Source: Charina bottae (taxonomy: Eukaryota > Chordata > Lepidosauria > Squamata > Charinaidae). From it: a DNA stretch of 64,000 nucleotides. The DNA lies in contig JALMGJ010000004.1 of the NCBI GenBank assembly GCA_023362775.1, forward strand, positions 36,844,929-36,908,928, read 5' to 3'. The notes beneath the pieces are model-generated. The model did not search any database and was not told the DNA's origin. It saw only the letters and a program-made list of their open reading frames with translations. This document shows positions 58,672-64,000 of this stretch, piece by piece; the first letter of the stretch is position 1, and every line of letters begins with the position of its first letter. Position numbers and translations under genes: made by a program.

Positions 58672-59732
58672 TCCCCAGAAAATCACTTCAGGGCTTATAT
58701 TTAATATTCTGTATTATGCGGAGCCTAAAATGAGTAAGAAATAGGGAGTAGTACTCAATGGAGAACACAGCTGAAGAAGTACAATTCGAATTACAGGTAT
58801 CAGTTCTCAGTGCTGAGTCTAATGCTTGATTATATTCAGAATCTTGCACCAACTATTTCATTCAGTATTTGATGTCTGACCTGACTCAACTGGAAGTATG
58901 TCACTCATTTTGTGGGTGCCTTTCCCCAACTTGGAATTAATCTCCTTCAGCACAAGGCAAAGAATCATTTTATATTCCAGAAGTTTCTCCTCTTCCAGAC
59001 TACTTAAAGTGCTATTCATTCCTACAGAATGCAAGTTTATTATTTCTAACTTATATCACCGCCCATCTCCCCCCACAAGGTTAATAGCAACTGTTAATAG
59101 CAACTGTTGTGGGCCAAGAATTTTTCTGGGCTTATCTGTAAGGATGCTTTTCCTAATTAGCAATGAAGCTCTGAATAAGGAAAAATTAATTGGAATCAGT
59201 TTGTTCTTGAGTCATCCCATGTTGGAAGACAACAAGCACAAAGACAAAGAGCCACACACAATTGTTGGGAGTGCCTATTTAAAAGAAGTCTTATTTTCGT
59301 AGAATTCCTGAAAGAGTACATATTGGAAGGTTCTGAGATTCCCACCAATATCAACAGTCACATAGGCAACAAAATCATTTTATCCAGTGCTTTCAGAACA
59401 ACTTCTAGAAGCAGCACTTCCTATTTTTACTTGTCTAAAGGAAAATAATGCTAGAAGAATGCAGCCAAATGAACATTGGAAAGATCTTCAAGAACAAAAT
59501 ATTTTTTGTAAGAGGAAGCTGACCCACAGTGCTTCTTTCTGACTAAAAGAAGTACCGCTTGAACTTTCAAACTATTACAACGTTATTCTATAGCAGAACA
59601 GACCACAGATTTTAAATATCAAAACAAATACCTACAGATGCAAACAGAAAATCTCTAAAGCCAGTTTCACAGAAAGAAAAATATTCAGATTAGGAGTTGA
59701 ATGAAAACATGCAAAAAGTACAACAAAAATTT

Positions 59733-60629
59733 AAAACCATACCCATATGTCTATGAAGGTTCTCAGTCATCCAGGTGGAATTGTCTGTAGCTTGAATCAT
59801 GTCAACTGGATTTCTATTTTCTCAGTGGAAACGTTTCACTCCTTATCCAAGGAGCTTCTTCAGTCTGAGCAAAGTTGGTAAGGGAATCCTAAATATGTTT
59901 CTAGGTAGCTGTGTGACCTTACACCTGGGGTCATGGTTATATTGAGATGTTATTTTAAGTCCTTTTATTATCTAAAGGAGGATCGTTAAGATCACCATGC
60001 TGCTGTTGAGCTTGTGAAATGGTCTTAATCTTCCTAGGCACAGAAGACAGAGCCGGGAGAAAGATGGGAGAAAGATTGTGCCTGAGGCCCCCACCTCTAT
60101 TCAAGGAAGGATTTTCCAAGTTGGCATAAATGGATTCCTTGACCCCTCTCTCAAACCACCTATCTTCTCTGTCTAAAATGTAAACATTAATGTCCTCAAA
60201 TGAGTGTCCTTTTTCCTTTAAATGAAGATAAACTGCTGACTCTGGTCCTGTGGTGTTACTTCTCCTGTGTTGGGCCATCCTCCTGTACAAAGGTTGTTTG
60301 GTTTCTCCAATGTAGAGTTCAGAGCACTCCTCACTGCACTGGATTGCATAAACTACATTGCTTTTCTTGTGTTTTGGAGTTTGATCTTTGGGGTGTACAA
60401 GCCTCTGTCTCAGTGTGTTGGTGGGTTTGAAATATACAGGTATGTGGTGTTTGCCAAATATCCGTTTTATCTTTTCAGACACACCAGCCATGTAGGGAAT
60501 GACCAGGTTGCTCAGAATGACCAGAATGCTCAGACTGAAGAAGCAACTTGGATAAGGAGCGAAACGTTTCCACTGAGAAAATAGAAATCCAGTTGACATG
60601 ATTCAAGCTACAGACAAAACCATACCCAT
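59733..60629 (-). mobile_element. Penelope-like element, 5' truncated, 869 bp
   Basis: The insertion 59747-60615 is flanked by a perfect 14-bp duplication AAAACCATACCCAT (59733-59746 and 60616-60629). On the minus strand it holds the carboxyl end of the protein and the 3' untranslated region with a hammerhead-like motif (near 59828-59863). The right end (about 60520-60615) is an inverted copy of the terminal segment including the motif, so both ends point inward, as in the 32857 hairpin copy. Confidence 0.9.
59955..60520 (-). pseudogene. Penelope GIY-YIG endonuclease end, 5' truncated
   Basis: Open from the truncation point to the stop at 59955. It reads GVSEKIKRIFGKHHIPVYFK, then the GIY-YIG core NVVYAIQCSEECSELYIGET (Y...YIGET with KQPLYRRMAQHRR after it), then VYLHLKEKGHSFEDINVYIL, RWFERGVKESIYANLE, NPSLNRGGGLRHNLSP. 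The domain nicks target DNA for reverse transcription in Penelope-like elements. The reverse transcriptase is missing, so this copy cannot move by itself, but the endonuclease part has no stops. Confidence 0.9.
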
Positions 60630-60644
60630 GTTTTTAAAAACAGC

Positions 60645-60928
60645 CTTTAGAGCAGGGGTGGGCAACGTCAGGCCTGCGGGCCATATACGGCCCATGGGGC
60701 TCCCGCCTAAGGCCCGCGGGGCTCCCGCCTACAAACCCACCCCTTCCACGCGATTGGCTCCGACCCACAAACCCCGCCTCCCAGTGCTTGTGATTGGCTC
60801 CCACCCACAAACTCCGGCCCCTGGTCTGCGGAAATCCCATAAACCCCGCCCTCCACCCCCTTGGTCCCCGGTTATAAATATCCAAATGGCCCTTGGCAGA
60901 AAACAGGTTCCCCACACCTGCTTTAGAG
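60645..60928. mobile_element. GC-rich hAT MITE, 268 bp
   Basis: The element 60653-60920 begins CAGGGGTGGGCAAC and ends GTTCCCCACACCTG, with a perfect 8-bp duplication CTTTAGAG (60645-60652 and 60921-60928). The interior repeats gattggctcc...cacaaac units; the open frames on both strands are by-products of its GC content. Confidence 0.9.
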
Positions 60929-61191
60929 CCTATCAAAAGCCAGGCAAAGAGGGAATTGATCTGATTTCTTAATGTAGAGAATTCATAACAAGTCTTACAC
61001 AGAACAAACCCACCATCCTTACTTTTTCATGATAATGGAACCTACAGAAGAACCTCTGAATATCATAAATTACACGTAGATATACATGTGATAAATATAG
61101 GATTCATGATTTGAGGATTATAAAGATCTACTACAAGTCTCAATGAATTTTGAGTACACCTAACAAAAATCTGTATTTAAAATCAGGTTAA

Positions 61192-61251
61192 AAAAACTTA
61201 CTATAGATGTTTACACTGAAACTACTATGTAAACATCTATAATAAGTTTTT
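61192..61251. repeat. 24-bp inverted repeat hairpin
   Basis: Arms 61192-61215 and 61228-61251 match at 23 of 24 positions around a 12-base loop. No flanking duplication was recognised. Confidence 0.75.
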
Positions 61252-61394
61252 CCAAAATCCTTTCCTAACTTGAAAGTGTCAGTTACTAGGCTCATTCACA
61301 AAACCTGAAGAAACTATGGCTGAGAAACAGTAAAAAACAGTATTTTAAGATCCAACTTGATGGCCAATGGGACACATTAGTTCTCTGGACTCAT

Positions 61395-61597
61395 TCTTAG
61401 TTACAAGTATGTCTATGAAGGTTCTCAGTCATTCAGGTGGAATTGTCTGTAGCTTGAATCATGTCAACTGGATTTCTATTTTCTCAGTGGAAACGTTTCG
61501 CTCCTTATCCAAGGAGCTTCTTCAGTCTGAGCAAAGTTAGTAAGGGAATCCTAAATATGTTTCTAGGTAGCTGTATCTTAAGTATCTTAGTTACAAG
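61395..61597 (-). mobile_element. Penelope-like 3'-end fragment, 177 bp
   Basis: The insertion 61408-61584 is flanked by a 13-bp duplication TCTTAGTTACAAG (61395-61407 and 61585-61597). It has only the 3' terminal segment of the 59747 family, including the hammerhead-like motif on minus (near 61489-61524), plus a few untemplated-looking bases at its right edge. Confidence 0.88.
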
Positions 61598-62984
61598 ATA
61601 CTTCACTCGCATACTGTTATCCAGTTTTTAGATAAATTCCAAATCCAAGGCTGTATTTTTTTTAGTTCTTTTCCTTATATTCTTTTACATTAAAAAAATG
61701 AAGATTTAATGGAATTATTGATCAGGTTTGGGTAACAGAAAGTAATTAAACATGTAGGTATAACAGTTGGCATTCATAATTATATTTTTTCATAATTTAA
61801 CCTTACAGCTCTGAAAGATATTGAATTTCATTATAATGTAAAAGCTATAAGCAGTTAACTTCATACCCAAATCTATGAAATTCCTTTATTATCTTAGAAT
61901 GAAACTTGATGATTTTAATAATGCTTTAAATGCTTTCTCCCACAATTATATCATCTTACAACAGTCAGTCTCTCAGATAGCAACTGTTTGATCAATTTAA
62001 GAATTAAAAACACTTTCATTTCTCAGAATGGAGGAATTACAAATGCAGACTTTTATTGCAACCTTTGCAGTAACTAATAATGAGAGATCCCAAACTGAAT
62101 GTCCTCCATGTGGATTTTAAATGAGTTTAAAAAGAAAGTAATTAAAAATGCCACAGCGAATGTTATATTCTGTGGCAGGAATTTACATCACAGTGAAAAC
62201 ATAAAGAAACCAAACATGCATATGAAAAATATAACATGCAATTTTTGAGTAATTAGTACAGCATATGCAAAAGTCTAGGTACCAAAAGTCAAAGTGTATG
62301 TTCCAATGAACTCCTAAGTGAGTAGAAACTGACACAGCTTCCACATGGTACAAAGTTAAACATCTTTCTGCAAATGTAAATGCACACTTGTTTTTTCTGT
62401 GCAATTTGTTTACAGATTCAAAGAAATACGGTAGATTCAAAAATTTGGACACCCTTTCAGGCAGTACTTTGTAAGGCCTACTTTGACAGAAATAACTGCT
62501 TCTAAGCATTTCCTCTAGGCAGCCTAAAAAAAACTTTCTATTTTAGTTTTAGGATCCCCCCCCCCCTCTTCCTTGCAGAAGTCTTCTAGCTTAGAAAGAT
62601 TCCCAGGTCTCCTTGCATGCACTGCAATATGGGGAGGCTTCCCCACTGAAAGTTCTTTATATGCATTTGACTCTTCCAGGATTCCCAGCAAGCATGGTCA
62701 ATAGCTGGTCTCAGGTAATGTGAGCTTTGCAAGGTAGAAGATAAGGAAAATGTGACACTACTTCTTTATGCATTGTGCAATTAATTTAAGCAATACCAAT
62801 AACTATGGAACAGCTCCCATTTCTTTTTTTCATGTCATTTCTTTCTGTTTTCGAATTTTTTTAAATTAAATATTTAAATGATATTTAGATGTTACACAGC
62901 ATTTAATTTTTTTTATTAGATACTGTAGAAGTGAAGATTGGTAGGACCAACAAGCAACACCTGAGACACTTCAGGAACTTCAGA

Positions 62985-63790
62985 GCATGATCCAAGATGG
63001 CGACCGGGAGGAAAATGCTGACCGTGGCTCGCGTTTCCAGGGGAGGATTTTGAGCCCTGTGAGCCCCCACGAGCCCAAGACTCTGTTTTGGGGGTTGGGG
63101 TTTAGAGGAGAAAGAACCCCCCGACTTTCGGCACCGTCAGACCCCTGGGGACTATAGCGGTCATTCGGAACAGCGCGAGGGAAAGACCTACCCGGCGCGA
63201 AAGACTTGTGTGGTGGTGGCGGCAGCGCAGCGGCGATGGAGAGCCCCACGTGGAGTGAGTGGCCCTCTGTGTTCTTTGGCCGGATCCTGGCGGGCCCCTG
63301 TGGTACCGTTGGACCCCTGGGGGACTTTGGCTGACCGGCTGGCTTCAGTGAGGTGGTTGGACTCGCAGGTGAAAACACCCTGGTGCTTGATAAGCAGCGG
63401 AGCTTAGTGGCGGAGCGTGGCGGCCTTGTGGGCCTGTTTGAATACTGGCAGCGCAACGGGCCCAGGAGATCTGAATAGCTGTAGCTGTGGGCCATTTTGA
63501 ATACCTGGCAGCACACTGGGCCCAGGAGACCTGAATACCTGGAACTACAGGCCATTTCGGCAGTGCGGTGATTCTGTGCACTGGCTGACGGAGGGGGCCG
63601 CCTGGTGCCGGATCAGCTTCGATGGTGGTAGTTCGGCACATCCTGGGAAGCCAATGGGATTTGGGCAGGCCCTGGAGAAATGGACCAACCCAGCGCCTGG
63701 CAGATTTTTAAGAACTTTTTTTTTCAAATAACTCTCCCGTTGGGGGAGTTGGGTGGTCATATAAATTTGATTAATAAATAAATAAATAAG
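62985..63790 (+). mobile_element. GC-rich LINE-like chimera (5' leader plus 3' tail)
   Basis: Starts near tccaagatggcgaccgggag, a leader style common at LINE 5' ends, runs about 700 bp of CpG-rich sequence without a convincing gene, and ends ctcccgttgggggagttggg, then tggtcatataaatttg and (AATA)n, the L2/CR1-like 3' end. The open frames on both strands are GC by-products. Its two halves may be one internally deleted LINE or a composite SINE. A CpG-island promoter is less likely because of the LINE tail. Confidence 0.5.
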
Positions 63791-64000
63791 ACTGTAGGCG
63801 CAGCAACAACATGACGATCCTTTGGCGTTGCAATAGACTGGTTGAAGCATAACAACTGTTCCGAGGTCTTATGGGCTATGGATTCCCAGGGCAGAGGCCA
63901 CGACGGAAGCTAGCCCAGCCACCCCCCAACTGCCCTAATATAGCTAAGATCATCGGGATCCCTTTGAAGTGAATGTGTTCTCCCTCTCGGGTGTAAGAGG

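Larger units (their letters stand above)
57338..64000 (-). other. RASA3 intron (partial), upstream of the C2A exon
   Basis: Partial intron leading toward the amino-terminal exons. Contents are a LINE tail plus palindrome (58380-58671), two Penelope-like insertions and a MITE (59747-61584), a short hairpin (61192-61251) and a GC-rich LINE-like chimera (62985-63790). The stretches 57340-58375, 58675-59730, 61600-62980 and 63795-64000 show nothing I can name with confidence. Confidence 0.65.

Noticed and set aside
60598..60972. Open frames of 124 and 100 codons near 60.6-60.97 kb
   Set aside because: They cover a GC-rich MITE with its own 8-bp duplication; the repeats make the frames.
62980..63555. 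Minus-strand 191-codon open frame in GC-rich DNA at the right edge
   Set aside because: Composition artefact over a LINE-like leader; no domain and no splice sites consistent with RASA3.

Overview
This window is vertebrate nuclear DNA, most likely from a squamate reptile (lizard or snake). It lies inside one host gene. Six short exons on the minus strand have consensus splice sites, join in phase, and encode about 170 consecutive residues of RASA3 (the GAP1 family Ras GTPase-activating protein also called GAP1-IP4BP). In transcript order they are 57234-57337, 48754-48848, 31926-32002, 11175-11255, 10354-10426 and 659-738. They cover the second half of the C2A domain and most of C2B. The amino-terminal exons lie above 64000; the rest of C2B, the RasGAP domain and the PH-Btk region lie below position 1. 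The squamate assignment rests on the repeats: Sauria-type SINEs with a Bov-B-like tail, a second tRNA-derived SINE typical of squamate genomes, 5S-rRNA-related SINEs, Bov-B/RTE ends, and L2/CR1-like ends finishing in (AATA)n. I cannot resolve the species.

Almost everything between the exons is intron, much of it transposable elements. From low to high coordinates: a solo LTR (7549-7913); a SINE (8839-9025); an L1-like patch with a 97-bp direct repeat (11395-12606); a full-length but defective Ty3/Gypsy chromovirus (14832-20429) with 5-bp target duplications; a palindromic hAT MITE (24244-24379); a CR1/L2 remnant (24490-25210); and a Bov-B end (28322-28565). Next comes a three-layer nest: a SINE split by a 4.3-kb hAT transposon (32306-36635), whose transposase gene is itself split by a 654-bp hairpin-shaped Penelope-like element. 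Further on are an R4/Dong-like LINE end, a Tc1 transposon (42144-43721), two related hAT MITEs sharing the same target octamer, a second Penelope-like family (45310-46665), a LINE 3' half (52080-53085), a Sauria SINE (56089-56432), a long perfect palindrome with a microsatellite core (58438-58671), two more Penelope-like insertions with a hAT MITE between them (59747-61584), and a GC-rich LINE-like chimera at the right edge.

The exons work together as one transcript; the mobile elements are independent and none looks fully intact. The most unusual signals are: (1) Penelope-like copies whose ends carry a conserved hammerhead-ribozyme-like motif and form near-perfect hairpins; (2) a GC-rich, open, proline-rich module shared by the Gypsy LTRs and the 5' half of the hAT transposon, two otherwise unrelated elements; (3) the datable SINE > hAT > Penelope nest; and (4) a Tc1 element of a fish/lamprey-type family. 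All identifications were made by reading translations and repeats by eye; no search was run.
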